From Odiellus spinosus (lineage: Eukaryota > Arthropoda > Arachnida > Opiliones > Phalangiidae): a stretch of DNA of 64,000 nt. The notes under the pieces are model-generated. The model was not told the DNA's origin. It did not search any database and saw nothing but the letters and a program-made list of their open reading frames with translations. The translations under genes were made by a program, and so were the position numbers. Positions 39,120-49,300 of this stretch are shown one piece after another. The stretch spans positions 15,401,434 to 15,465,433 of the forward strand of contig OY987227.1 in the NCBI GenBank assembly GCA_963920705.1. The letters run 5' to 3'. The stretch's first letter is position 1. Each line of letters starts with the position of its first letter.

Positions 39120-39362
39120 GCTGCAAAAGTTTTGCACACTTTCCGGTTTACCGGAAACATCAAAGGAAAAGTGTTGTTTGGCTTTACGAGTTTTACAACA
39201 GGGCGGCTGCTGGCGAGCGCCGAGCTCCGTTTGGTTTACCATAGCCTCCTCGATCACGCGCTTCGGCTGCGCTCGCGCTATAGAAGCCTCGGCAATCGGC
39301 CGAAAATCGCGAATAAATGAATTCTCGAGATTTACAAAACTCCCCCAAACTGATGCACGTCT
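39120..39362. repeat. GC-rich repeat, copy 1 (inverted with 40940-41070)
   Basis: GC-rich segment containing CTCCTCGATCACGCGCTTCG. Its reverse complement, CGAAGCGCGTGATCGAGGAG, occurs at about 41037-41060, with flanking similarity (TTTGGGGGAGTTTT...) over roughly 120 bp. Overlapping open frames on both strands are by-products of the high GC content. Element class not identified. Confidence 0.65.
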
Positions 39363-39467
39363 CAAAGGGGGGAAACTGACCAAATTTGAAGGGTTTTGCC
39401 CTTTTCAGGTCTTTAATGATTTTTAAAAGCCACAATTAAAATATATGTTTTGCAAATTAGTTTATTT

Positions 39468-39852
39468 TATCTCCCTTACCAGGTTTCATAATTTTAGGGT
39501 GATTAGTTTTTAAGTAAAAAATTAAATGTCAACGTAAGATTGTAGCGTGTGCAAAGCTTTACCGCGTACAATTTGGTGCTTCAATCATTAACTCGGGTAA
39601 GTTTTGAAATTTTGGGAGAGAAGTTTTCCTGCCATTTTCCAAATGTCATACATAGGTCTTTAACTATAATGATAATAGATTAGTGTTAATCTACTCTCAT
39701 TATAGTTAAATAACTATGTATGGCGTTTTGAAAACGGCAAAAAAACTTCTCTCCCAAAATTTCACAACTTACACGCTACCACCTTACATTGATAATTAAT
39801 TTTTAATTTAAATTTATCACCCTAAAATTACGAAATCTGGTTAGGGAAATAT
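39468..39852. mobile_element. Foldback element, ~190-bp arms
   Basis: A long inverted repeat. The left arm runs from TATCTCCCTTACCAGGTTTC through TAATTTTAGGGTGAT to TTTTGGGAGAGAAGTTTT. The right arm is its complement, from AAAACTTCTCTCCCAAAAT through ATCACCCTAAAATTA to GAAATCTGGTTAGGGAAATA. The centre is ACTATAATGATA...TATCATTATAGT-like. No coding capacity. A non-autonomous DNA element sitting between COX15 and the CEBPZOS-like gene. Confidence 0.8.
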
Positions 39853-40234
39853 TTTGCCTTACAACCCTAGATTAGATTAAATAACTAGGTTTGGAAAAAA
39901 TGTTGTTCGGGGCAATCTTATATTGGTATAGTTTTATAAATATATTTTTTACAACATATTGATACTACTACTATCTGATCATAGGTTAAGATGGTGGTGA
40001 ATGTTTTAAATTTAAAGAGAATCTCAAATTATTTGGGGACTCTCATTCCACAATGCTATTGTTTACTAAAATATTAAGGGATTTCTTACAAGTTAGTATA
40101 CAAGAATTTGATGTACTACTAGGAAATAAATACCCATCATAGAGCTCTCAAATTTTTTAGACAACTGTATCCTACGAAAAGACAAGAGAAGACCGCCGTA
40201 TTTAGATTTTCGCGCCGAAACAGGGAAGAGTGGT

Positions 40235-40490
40235 TTGAAAACAGAGTTGTCCCGAATAGACGATAACATAAATTCCGACTACGTCTCAACCTTGAAAAAA
40301 TGTCCCATCTTCCGTATAAACGGGTTCTATTTAACGGCTCTTTTTGTTAGTTTCAAGGCTGGAAAAAGTATAGAAAATCCTACACTTTGTACCAGCCTTG
40401 AAAAAAGGGACCATCTTCAATACAAACGGGTGCTTTTTAACGGTTCTTTTATTCGTTTCCAAGATTATTTTATAATAAGGTCTATTACCC
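40235..40490. repeat. ~230-bp repeat, copy 1, internally duplicated
   Basis: Direct repeat of 41101-41340. Shared blocks: AGACGATAACATAAATTC, TCAACCTTGAAAAAA, AAACGGGTT/TATTTAACGG, TTGTTAGTTTCAAGGCTGG, AAAGTATAGAAAATC, and AAACGGGTGCTTTTTAACGG. Each copy is itself a dimer of a unit with CTTGAAAAA...ACGGGT...TTTAACGG.TCTTTT...TTTCAAGG. No protein reading; class unknown. Confidence 0.75.
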
Positions 40491-40939
40491 GGCTTCAAAA
40501 TTTAGTAATTTCTCTCTCTTATCAATTCTCACAATTGCAACCTTATTAATTTTAACACTTGTTTTTGAGTAAAATAGTATATTGTCATAGAATAAAAATC
40601 AAATCAGAGAGTGAAATTAGAATATAAGTTTATAAATAGCATCTACAGCGAGACTGCAGTGCCTGTGTTAATGGATCAAGGCTTTAGATTTAAAAAGAAC
40701 CCCGCGCAATAGGTGAAAACCGCAAAAAGCTCCGTCAGTAAAGAAAAATAATAGGTTCGCTAGTTTCAACAATTATTAACGCCAAATCTGTAATTCTCAA
40801 AGGCTTGGAATTAATTTGTAAATTATCCGTACATACTTAATTAGATGTGGTTAAAAAATCAGGAAGCTGGAGCGTAAATTTAAAACTTTAGACAAGAATT
40901 TGTTTCTCCCCTCGACTTTCCCCCCCTACATTTTAGTGC

Positions 40940-41070
40940 TTTTTCGCGCCGTCTTTTGGGGGAGTTTTAATTTCCCATTTATTCTCTCAAACACATGTTA
41001 ATTTTTTTCTTTGCCGGGGCTTCTAAAGCGCGAGCGCAGCCGAAGCGCGTGATCGAGGAGGCTATGGGTT
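40940..41070. repeat. GC-rich repeat, copy 2
   Basis: Inverted partner of 39120-39362: GGCTTCTAAAGCGCGAGCGC, then AGCCGAAGCGCGTGATCGAG, then GAGGCTATGG. The two copies are about 1.7 kb apart and bracket the foldback element and the first 230-bp repeat, so the region may be one composite insertion. Confidence 0.65.
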
Positions 41071-41100
41071 TACAGAGGATTGGCTCAGGGTCCGTTTACT

Positions 41101-41340
41101 TGGGTTGGGCAGGAAGATAGACGATAACATAAATTCTGACTTCGTCCCAACCTTGAAAAAAGGCAACATCCTCGGTAGAAACGGGTTTTATTTAACGGTT
41201 CTTTTTGTTAGTTTCAAGGCTGGCAAAAGTATAGAAAATCTTATACTTTGAACCAACCTTGGAAACAGGCAACATATTCGATACAAACGGGTGCTTTTTA
41301 ACGGCTCTTTTATCCTGTTTCAAGGTTATTTTATAATAAT
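41101..41340. repeat. ~230-bp repeat, copy 2
   Basis: Direct copy of 40235-40490, starting at AGACGATAACATAAATTC and ending at AAGGTTATTTTATAATAA. The two copies differ by scattered substitutions only. Confidence 0.75.
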
Positions 41341-41369
41341 TCAGTTTAATTTAATTGTTATTTAAATTA

Positions 41370-41520
41370 ACCTTATTTAGAGATTAAATTCAATTTATTT
41401 TAATGATTAAATGAACCTATTTGAATGCTTAAATAAACCTTATTTAAATGATTAAATGAACCTATTTGAATGCTTAAATAAACCTTATTTAAATGATTAA
41501 ATGAACCTTATTAAATTGAT
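41370..41520. repeat. 45-bp tandem repeat, about three copies
   Basis: Unit of about 45 bp built from two similar halves: AATGATTAAATGAACCTATT and TGAATGCTTAAATAAACCTT. Copies run directly up to the region in front of the three-gene cluster. Confidence 0.8.
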
Positions 41521-41608
41521 TAACCAACCCGAATAAACGGACCATGAGCAGGAAAGCTTAGCTCGTGACGTAACTATTTCGTATTATGACGCAATCGTAG
41601 ACCTTTAA

Positions 41609-41662
41609 AGGTGACAAGGTCACGTCAGAGCATATAGCGGATTTCTACTAACCTTGACGTCA
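41609..41662. promoter_or_regulatory. CRE and orphan-receptor-type sites upstream of the three-ORF cluster
   Basis: About 120-170 bp upstream of the CEBPZOS-like ATG lie ACAAGGTCACGTCAG (an AAGGTCA extended half-site running into an ACGTCA half-CRE) and a full palindromic CRE, TGACGTCA, at 41655-41662. AAGGTCA is the ERR/SF-1-type half-site, often found at mitochondrial genes in animals. Assignment is by motif only. Confidence 0.35.
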
Positions 41663-41778
41663 GAGAGCCAACTCCCAACTTCCCAAGAAGGTAACAATTT
41701 GTCCAAATATTCATGTCATCATTTAAATATTTCTAGTGAGGTAAATTCAATTTGTTTCATAACAGATATGTATCTATA

Positions 41779-42060
41779 ATGTTGAAAAAACGACCTCAAT
41801 ATAATTTTTTTCGGGGGTTACCGAAAATTCAAGGAAAAACTTACACCATCGCCAAGGCACTAATCGCCTTCGAACTTTTAGGACTTCTTGGGTCTTATTT
41901 CGTTTGGAACCGCCTTAATCGCTCCGAAAATTTCAGGAAAACAATTCACGGATACAGCCCAGATATTTTGAATTATTTTTATACCTTCGGTGAGAAATTG
42001 GGAACAACTGGTATGCGGGAGCGTGATATGAAAACCTGGGGAATCGAAACACGAAAATAA
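41779..42060 (+). CDS. CEBPZOS: CEBPZOS-like small mitochondrial membrane protein
   Basis: Intronless ORF of 93 residues. The first ATG of the frame is at 41779; the frame is open further upstream but without an ATG. It matches what I know of vertebrate CEBPZOS (80 residues): an N-terminal single membrane segment (AKALIAFELLGLLGSYFVW, about residues 25-43), then RSENFRKTIHGYSPDILNY, then a C-terminal GEKLGTTGMRERDMKTWG block comparable to the EKSGMYGIRELDQKTW end of that family. The biochemical role is not established; vertebrate members are annotated as mitochondrial. It is the first of three ORFs on one strand: 27 bp separate its stop from the next ATG, and no intron, poly(A) signal or promoter fits in that gap. 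Confidence 0.85.
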   Translation: MLKKRPQYNFFRGLPKIQGKTYTIAKALIAFELLGLLGSYFVWNRLNRSENFRKTIHGYSPDILNYFYTFGEKLGTTGMRERDMKTWGIETRK

Positions 42061-42087
42061 TCTAAAAGACTACAAAAAACATTATTC

Positions 42088-42321
42088 ATGTCTCTGGGAA
42101 AAGCTCTCATCTATTCAACAATCATAATTGGCGGGGCGTACATAGCCAGTACTTCTTTATCACCTACTCCTGAACAATTCAAACAAAAATACAGCAAAGC
42201 CAAACCAGGATTTCTATCAACTAATGAGAAACAAAAGCAAGATTTCCTAAACGCCATAAAGAACAACACTAATATTAAACTAAAGCATTCTACTACTACT
42301 AGTGAAAACAAAGACAAATAA
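42088..42321 (+). CDS. UQCC3: UQCC3/CBP4-like complex III assembly factor
   Basis: Intronless ORF of 77 residues with the form of the UQCC3/CBP4 family: a short N-terminus, one membrane segment (about residues 5-24, KALIYSTIIIGGAYIASTSL), then a conserved-looking STNEKQKQDFLNAIKNNTN region preceded by TPEQFKQKYSKAKPG, which resembles the TPGE-RRK...EMLKE...REEA...LLLATL pattern of UQCC3. Family role: inner-membrane assembly factor stabilising cytochrome b in the bc1 complex. It sits 27 bp after the CEBPZOS-like stop and 10 bp before the TBCC start. Small proteins of this kind diverge fast, so another single-pass mitochondrial protein remains possible. Confidence 0.7.
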   Translation: MSLGKALIYSTIIIGGAYIASTSLSPTPEQFKQKYSKAKPGFLSTNEKQKQDFLNAIKNNTNIKLKHSTTTSENKDK

Positions 42322-42331
42322 AATTTGAAAG

Positions 42332-43240
42332 ATGGAAGATTTTACTAAAGATGAAAATGGTTTCAGCGTTAGTGAACAGATTGATCGTTTCATCGCCTTG
42401 TTCAACAAAAAAAGAATCAACGTGGAAAATAACCTATTAAAAGCGGAACAAATGGATAAAGATAAATTGGCTTCTCATTTTGACGTTATTAGCGATGATA
42501 TCCAAAAAATGCAGAAGTACCTCAATGATTCAACGGTGTTTCTACCTTATTACAACCAAAAGGTAGCCCAGGAATCCCTTAAAATCCTCCACGATAACAC
42601 CGTGACAGCTCGAGCAAAATTAATGCCTAAAAAGAAATTTACTTTCAAGAAAAAAACCTTACAAACTAAATCAGCCACTAATGATACTGTAGACGCCCTA
42701 AAAATATCAATGGATCATCTAAAGAAAGAAATTCCAAGCTGCTACATAGAAAATGGATTTAAGGATAGAAAAAATGAAAATTTGGAGCTGAGAGACAATG
42801 TCAATCGCAAAGATGTTGAGATGAATAACTTAGAAAACTGCGTGATCAAAATCTACGCTACTCCAAATACGCTGCATATGAGTGACCTTAAATTATGCCA
42901 AATTCTCGTAGGACCAGTCACAACTTCAATATTCATTGAAAATTGTAGGGATTGCGTTTTCGTCGTAGCTTGTCAGCAATTGAGAGTGCATTCTACAACT
43001 AAATGCGACTTTTATATTCACGTGACAAGTAGAGCTATAATTGAGGATTCAGTTTGCTTGAGGTTTGCCCCTTACACGTGGCTGTATGATGATATAGAAC
43101 GTCATTTTGAAATATCTGGACTAGAGCGTGGAAAAAACAACTGGAATGCCATTGATGACTTTAATTGGTTATCAGCAGATATACCGTCTCCAAACTGGTC
43201 AATTTTAGAAGATAGCTCTAGGAATAAATTCATTAACTAA
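42332..43240 (+). CDS. TBCC: Tubulin-folding cofactor C
   Basis: Tubulin-specific chaperone C, which with cofactors D and E stimulates GTP hydrolysis by beta-tubulin and releases assembly-ready heterodimer in the cytosol. Single-exon ORF of 302 residues. Residues 10-95 are a charged helical N-terminal domain (spectrin-like in the family), 96-165 a basic linker, and 170-290 the beta-helical C-CAP/cofactor C domain: VGPVTTSIFIENCRDCVFVV, then ACQQLRVHSTTKCDFYIHVT, then SRAIIEDSVCLRFAPYTW. The catalytic arginine finger of the QLRVH motif is present (R218). The start is fixed by a strong context (AAGATGG), only 10 bp after the UQCC3-like stop. An AG lies immediately before the ATG (TTTGAAAG|ATG), which would serve as a trans-splice acceptor if the organism uses one. 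The poly(A) signal may be ATTAAA near 43327. Convergent with RRP5; stops are 152 bp apart. Confidence 0.96.
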   Translation: MEDFTKDENGFSVSEQIDRFIALFNKKRINVENNLLKAEQMDKDKLASHFDVISDDIQKMQKYLNDSTVFLPYYNQKVAQESLKILHDNTVTARAKLMPKKKFTFKKKTLQTKSATNDTVDALKISMDHLKKEIPSCYIENGFKDRKNENLELRDNVNRKDVEMNNLENCVIKIYATPNTLHMSDLKLCQILVGPVTTSIFIENCRDCVFVVACQQLRVHSTTKCDFYIHVTSRAIIEDSVCLRFAPYTWLYDDIERHFEISGLERGKNNWNAIDDFNWLSADIPSPNWSILEDSSRNKFIN

Positions 43241-43343
43241 AAAAATACATTTTGTGGTAGAAAATTATAAACTAATTCGAATTTAGACTGTAATGAAAAG
43301 CACTAAAAATTGTATAATTATTCGTCATTAAAATTAACATTAG

Positions 43344-43349
43344 TTTTAT
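43344..43349 (-). terminator. Poly(A) signal for RRP5
   Basis: TTTATT on the plus strand is AATAAA on the minus strand, 44 bp after the RRP5 stop codon. It lies within the likely TBCC 3' region, so the two 3' ends overlap or abut. Confidence 0.5.
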
Positions 43350-43392
43350 TTTTGAAATGATTTTTAATACATACGAGGAACTATCCTAAATT

Positions 43393-46300
43393 TCACGTTG
43401 CATAATTTGAAGTTTGAACGTATTCTAGAGCTTTCAATTTGACTTTATCAACATTTTCCTCAGTCCCGTGTTCTTTCTCAAAGTCCAGAAACTTTTTGAA
43501 AACGAATTTCATTTTTTTCAACGGTAGAGTAGAGGATGATAGTTTCTCCAAATTTAGCCTGAATTTTATTTTAAATTGACATAATTTTTTTTTTAATTTA
43601 TAAAAGGAAAACTTGAAATATTACCTGGCTTCGTCAATTTCTCCATGTTTAATTAGTACGTCAATAAAAACTGACCAAATATCTGTTCTTTTAGGATAAT
43701 TATTAAGCACATTTTTAAATAAGGTTTTCCCCCTTTCTGGATCACCGTTACTAAATTCCATTTGGGCAAATTTAGAAATGATGTCAATATCTATTAAGAA
43801 TAAAACCAAATTAAAAGTTTTTCATCTATGTTAGGAAATTGTTCTTTATTTCTTACGATGTCTCTTATCCAAGCTATTAAAGCTTCTTTCCATCAGTTTT
43901 CGAGCCTGCTCAGGTTTTTCAATTTTCATATAGAAGAGCCCAAAATCAGTCCAGACCGTTGGGTCTTGGCGATACTTTTTAATAATAGTTTGATGAAGTT
44001 CTTCAGCTTCTTGGATCTTTTCAGATTCCATATAAATCTTGATCATTTGTCTGTATATTTTGAGGGGTTCATTGACTTCCAAGGCTTTAGAGAAGACGTC
44101 CTGTAATGATTCTTGGGTTCCGTACATACTTTCCAAATTTAGGAGCGAGAACCAAATATTTAGTTTCTCATTTTCCTCTCGGAATGAGATGGTTTTTAAA
44201 GCTCGTTGCGCTACGACTCTAGCCTTGTCAATTTCAGTTTGTTGCAAATAAAAAGCCATGTATTTCAACCAAACCATAGAATTATCAGGTGATGAGAGTA
44301 TAAGTCGCTCAAAATCATCTATAGTTTCGGGAATTCTATCCAAATCCATAATTCTTTCCTCTTGCTACAATTAAGTACAATTTAAAAGTAAATATTAATT
44401 TGTATTATTCGCTGCCTTAAATAATTCCTTATTAATTCTCATACTTTTCTTAGTTTATCTTCCTCTTCTTTTTGTCTTTCCCCCTTCTTTCTTTTCTTCC
44501 TTGGACCTATATCCGTATCATCTTCATCTTCATCGCTACTGGATGACTCTTGGTTTTGGTTCAACTGGGCTAAAGTTGATAAGTTTGGAGTTGCGTCTAT
44601 GTTCCAAGCGAAAGATTCGTTAATTTGAAGTCTGGGAATGTTGTCCTTTTCTTCAGAGATATCTTCTTCGTTTAGGATGGGCACACTTGATTTCATTAAA
44701 AATACGTTTAATAATTTCTTAAATCAATACACCCGTATTTAAAATCAACTACAAAACTTACTCTATTGTAGAAATAGCAGGTTTAACTGGCTCGTCAAGT
44801 TTTTTTACTAGTTTGAGATCGTAGCCCTTTTTCTTCACAGTTATTACTTGCACTTTAACTTTGGACCCAGTTTTTAGGTTGTCTACTCCAGCTTGAATTG
44901 TTGATTTGGTTATGATACCTACCCTCTTTGGAGCCAACTGAACAAATATAGTGCCTTTCTTCCAATACAGGACAGTTCCTTCGACTACATCTCCAACAAT
45001 AAATTCAGTTTTGACAGTCTCCTTATTTTTTGACTCTTTTGCTTCCTGAGTTGGCTGGTCTAAAACTTCGACCAAGCTAACTCTAATGTCACCATTGTTA
45101 ATGTCTTCAATTTTTACAGAAAGCTTGTTACCTATCGCTAGATTCTTGCATTTTTCTAGAAGAGAAAAATATTAGCGAGAATGTTCAATAAACCAGATGT
45201 TGGACCAATATTTTACCTGGAAGTTCATTTTGTAGAAGAAAACCAAATTTATTATCGCGAAATTTGACGAAAAGTTTCTTTTTGTTGAAGTGGGAAATAA
45301 CTCCGTCTAAGATCGTACCAACATTTGATTTATTTTCATCTAAAGTAGGAACTTCAAACTCAATTTCATCCTGCGTGATATTTTTTATCCGGAGGTTTAC
45401 TACCTCCCCTGTCTTCGTAATATCCTGGTTGCTAACTGATATGAAATACAAGTTACGTATAAGTCACAATAGAAAAATAATAAAATGAACCAAAAGAAGG
45501 CAAATATACCAATAGTATCTTCAATCCTAAAAAAGCCAGTTTTATGGGAATCCAATTCAACGTAAACCTTTCCAAGAATGCGTCCTGAAATTGTGCCTTT
45601 AACTTCATCACCAACTTCAAGACCTTCTACTAAGGAATCTCGTTTCCCATTTGTTATTTCTTCAATCACTGTTATTACTTTGTCAGAAACAATAGCTTGA
45701 GTTTCCTCATTCGATAATTTGCTCGTATCTTTTATGAGTTTCTTCTTTGTTGATATTTGGGCATTAGTGATATCCAAAGCTTTCCTCTTTGAGGGCGATT
45801 CGGAAATAGTTTTGTCTGAAAGTTTCCTCTTCAAATCTTTCTTTAGAGGTGTTTCCTTGCTTCGTAACATTTCATATTCTTTCGACGCTTGTAGTTCGTG
45901 ACTCTCCAAGATTCCCATAACGTACCTTTCTTTCTTTCTACGAATTAACATACGAGTTTTCTGACCAATTGAGTATAAATTTCCAATCGTATCATTCGGA
46001 TGCTAAAATTAAATGATGATATAAATTACTTAGTCTTCTAATCGCCGGTGCAAACACTACATCATTAACTTACTCTTTTAACGGGCAAATAAGCGAGAAT
46101 GCCGTAAGCAGGGTCTAAAAGGGATGCCAAGGCAAAATGCTCCCTAACCAAAAGAATTTGACATTTTTGAATAGATCCTTTCTTAATCTGATTCAGTATG
46201 GTGCTCTTATTAGCCTTCAGAGACAGTTTGATTAATCGATGGCAGAGAGACAGTTCAACGCAATTATTGTTAAAATCAACGTGCAAAACCATGGCTCGTA

Positions 46301-49300
46301 TTTTATCCCCTTGCGTAGGAATTAAAGCTCCAATATTATTGAGTACGACTATGCCTTGAATTTCAGAATCCACAAGTTGACATAAGCACCCTTCTTTCGT
46401 TACCTTAGTCACTTCAACTTCAACTATTTGTCCAGTTTTAAGAGAACCTATGTTACTTGGGGAAAGGTCAGCGATACGACTCCAGTCAGCCATATAAGAT
46501 TCCAAATTATCAAGAGCAGGTTTCCAGGGTTTCGTTTTGGGTAAAACGTCTAAGAGTCTACTGGAAAGCTCAATTCGTACAGATCCTTTATGATCTTGAA
46601 GTCTTAGAACCTTTACGATTAAAGACTGATGCGTAACTAAACCAGAGAGACCCGGGTTTTTAACTGTAGAGTTCGCTATTTTCTGCGAAATAAAACAAAA
46701 TTTAAATATAAAATTTTATAAGAGATTCTAATACAGTAAAACCTCGTTATAATTTAATTCTGACGGAAAAGAACTATTTCGTTATATTCTTAAATTAGTA
46801 TAGTTGCTAGACCTTGGCTTTGCAGCTGAAGTATTGGGTCACTGGTTATAAGAAAAAAGCAACTTTTCTTCAAATTGTTTCATTATAATTTATAACCAGA
46901 GTTAAAAATGAAAGTTAAACCTTAAGGTCACTGGTTATAACAAAATAGGAGTCTAAATGATATTATTTAGCTATAACCAAATTTCATTATTATAAAAGAA
47001 GTTTTTTTCAGGTATGGCTAATGTATGTGGCGAATCCAAAAAAGTTTTGTTTTAAGGAATTTTTCATTATAACGATTAACAAGGTTTTACTGTATTGTAG
47101 CAGGTAAAGAAACTTACACTCTTATGTACCAATCCTGTTACATTGTTTCCCATTTCAACCAGAATGCCGTAAGTCATGAATCCTTTAATAACGCTTGGTA
47201 GAATAGTACCTTCTTGAACTTGGGAATATTGGAATACTATTTTGTTTTTGGCAGCGGCTTTCAGAAACATGGCTTTCATTGTACATATCTTAATTTTGAG
47301 TTAAGAAGGATAAATTTTAAAAAGATTATGTTAACAAAAGTTTGAATAAAAGGATACAATAACTCCTTTAAGGCTGAAAATGCAAGCTTTCTCGATTGTA
47401 TTTCCAATTTGGAAACGTTCAAGGATGAGTTTGCACAAATGAGGATGATCCGAAAGATGCATCGTAGGAATGAAAGCTCTCAGTTTATCTTCCGGGACTA
47501 AAACATCTAATCCCTTATCAGTTTTCCCCGTTATTTCGAGCGAAACGATATCTCCCACTTTCAACTTGGTCGATTCAGCCAAATCTTTTTTGCCCATTGT
47601 TTTTCTAGTCGTTAGCTAATAAAGAATCGCGTATTAATTACTTTAACAACTTCTGAAAATTCACATTCTAGAGGCTTACTTTTAATGATAATCTCATTTT
47701 ACGGGTTATAATAGAAACATCCAAAATGCGGCACTTTACAACTTGGCCCAAATAAAACAATTTTTCAGGATAATCAACAAAACTGTTGCTAATCTCGGCC
47801 ACAGGTACCCAACCCTTGAGATAAAAAGAGGTTAAAAACATTCTAAATTATTAAATTTAATAAAGAGAGAAGATTCTTACCCAGATATCGTTGTAAAATG
47901 ACACTAAGAGGCCATTACTATTTATTCTAACAACAAAACCATCCGCAATCATTCCCGGCGTTACGCTGTCCAAGGTAGTTAAAGGAGGAAGCTTAGAGTT
48001 GACCAAAGTTTTCTTTGCGGTCAAAAAATGAGACGTACCACCTTCTTTCCTATCTAATTTAAGAACCTAAGGAATCATTTTAACGTTACTTACTGTAATA
48101 AAGTTTTAAAATAAAGATGAAAGACTATAATGGTTCTGGGATAATTGTCAAATGATAAACAGAATTAGGAACAATCTAAGTAATGAGGAATTATTGTAAA
48201 AAGTTAAGGAGGGAAAACCTTGCAGCAGATGAAGAGTGCGGTGGACTGGAGGTAATCCTTTGCTATTGGAAAAAAAATGAAAATTTTTTTATTTACCCTA
48301 CAGGTTATTTCTCCTCCCACATGGAAAAGTTTTTCCGGATGAGTGATCGGGATATCGGACATATGAGTAGGGTCAATAAATCCTCGAACGTAGAGACCCA
48401 GTTTGACATGGATGCCTTTGCTATCAACCTTTTGCACGACTCCTTTAACAATATCGCCAGCTTTTATGGACTCATTCTCTATGAAAGCTTGCTTCAAAAC
48501 TGATTTTTTAAGTGACACCTTAACTATTTTATCCATGTAGCTAAAAGAAATAACTCGACAAGGGACTGTCTCTCCAACCGAAAGAATCTCAGTGGCATCG
48601 CTAACTTCCTGATCCGAAATATGTGGATTCTATTGATGATATATTAGGATTAGGTTGACAGATTAATATGATCGCTGGATTTTGTTTCAGTAACAAACCT
48701 TAACAAACCCTTTGACAGTTTCAGATAGTTTCAGATAAACCGAATGAGGATGAACTTCAATGATTTTGGCATCTTGTATCTTGTCACCAATTTTTATATT
48801 CTCGAACCTTGATTTAATATTCTTTGAAGATGGTTTCGGTAACAATGACATGTGAATGACCTGGGACACTGGATGCTTAAATAAGACCAACGCTTTCATC
48901 TAAAGATAATATAGACAAAGTTTTATAAGAATTAAAATTACATGTAGCTAAAATAAAAGGTACCTCTTGACCGAGTGGATACTTTCGAGGATCATCAAAT
49001 GAGTTTGTTAGGTTATTTTTGTGAATACAACCATTGTAGGCTAAACACCTGATGACTAATCCATTGTGATTGGCTTCGGTAATAATAATAGGAAGAGTCA
49101 TCCCGGGTAGAATAGTTTGGAGAGTAACTTTCTCGGAAACATCAACCTCAAACCCTTTTTTCTTCGTAGTAAGAGTTATGGTTCTTCCTTCTAAGGGGTT
49201 TTCATTCAGCTCTGGCATGTCGACAGCCAAATGCAAGATTTCCCCCACAGCCAACAATCTACCCTCATTAACTTTCTGGATATGATGCGAGGCATTTTTT

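Noticed and set aside
39108-39435. Overlapping ORFs of 80-102 codons on both strands
   Set aside because: They lie in a GC-rich repeat with an inverted copy at 40.94-41.07 kb; open frames on both strands reflect composition, not a gene.
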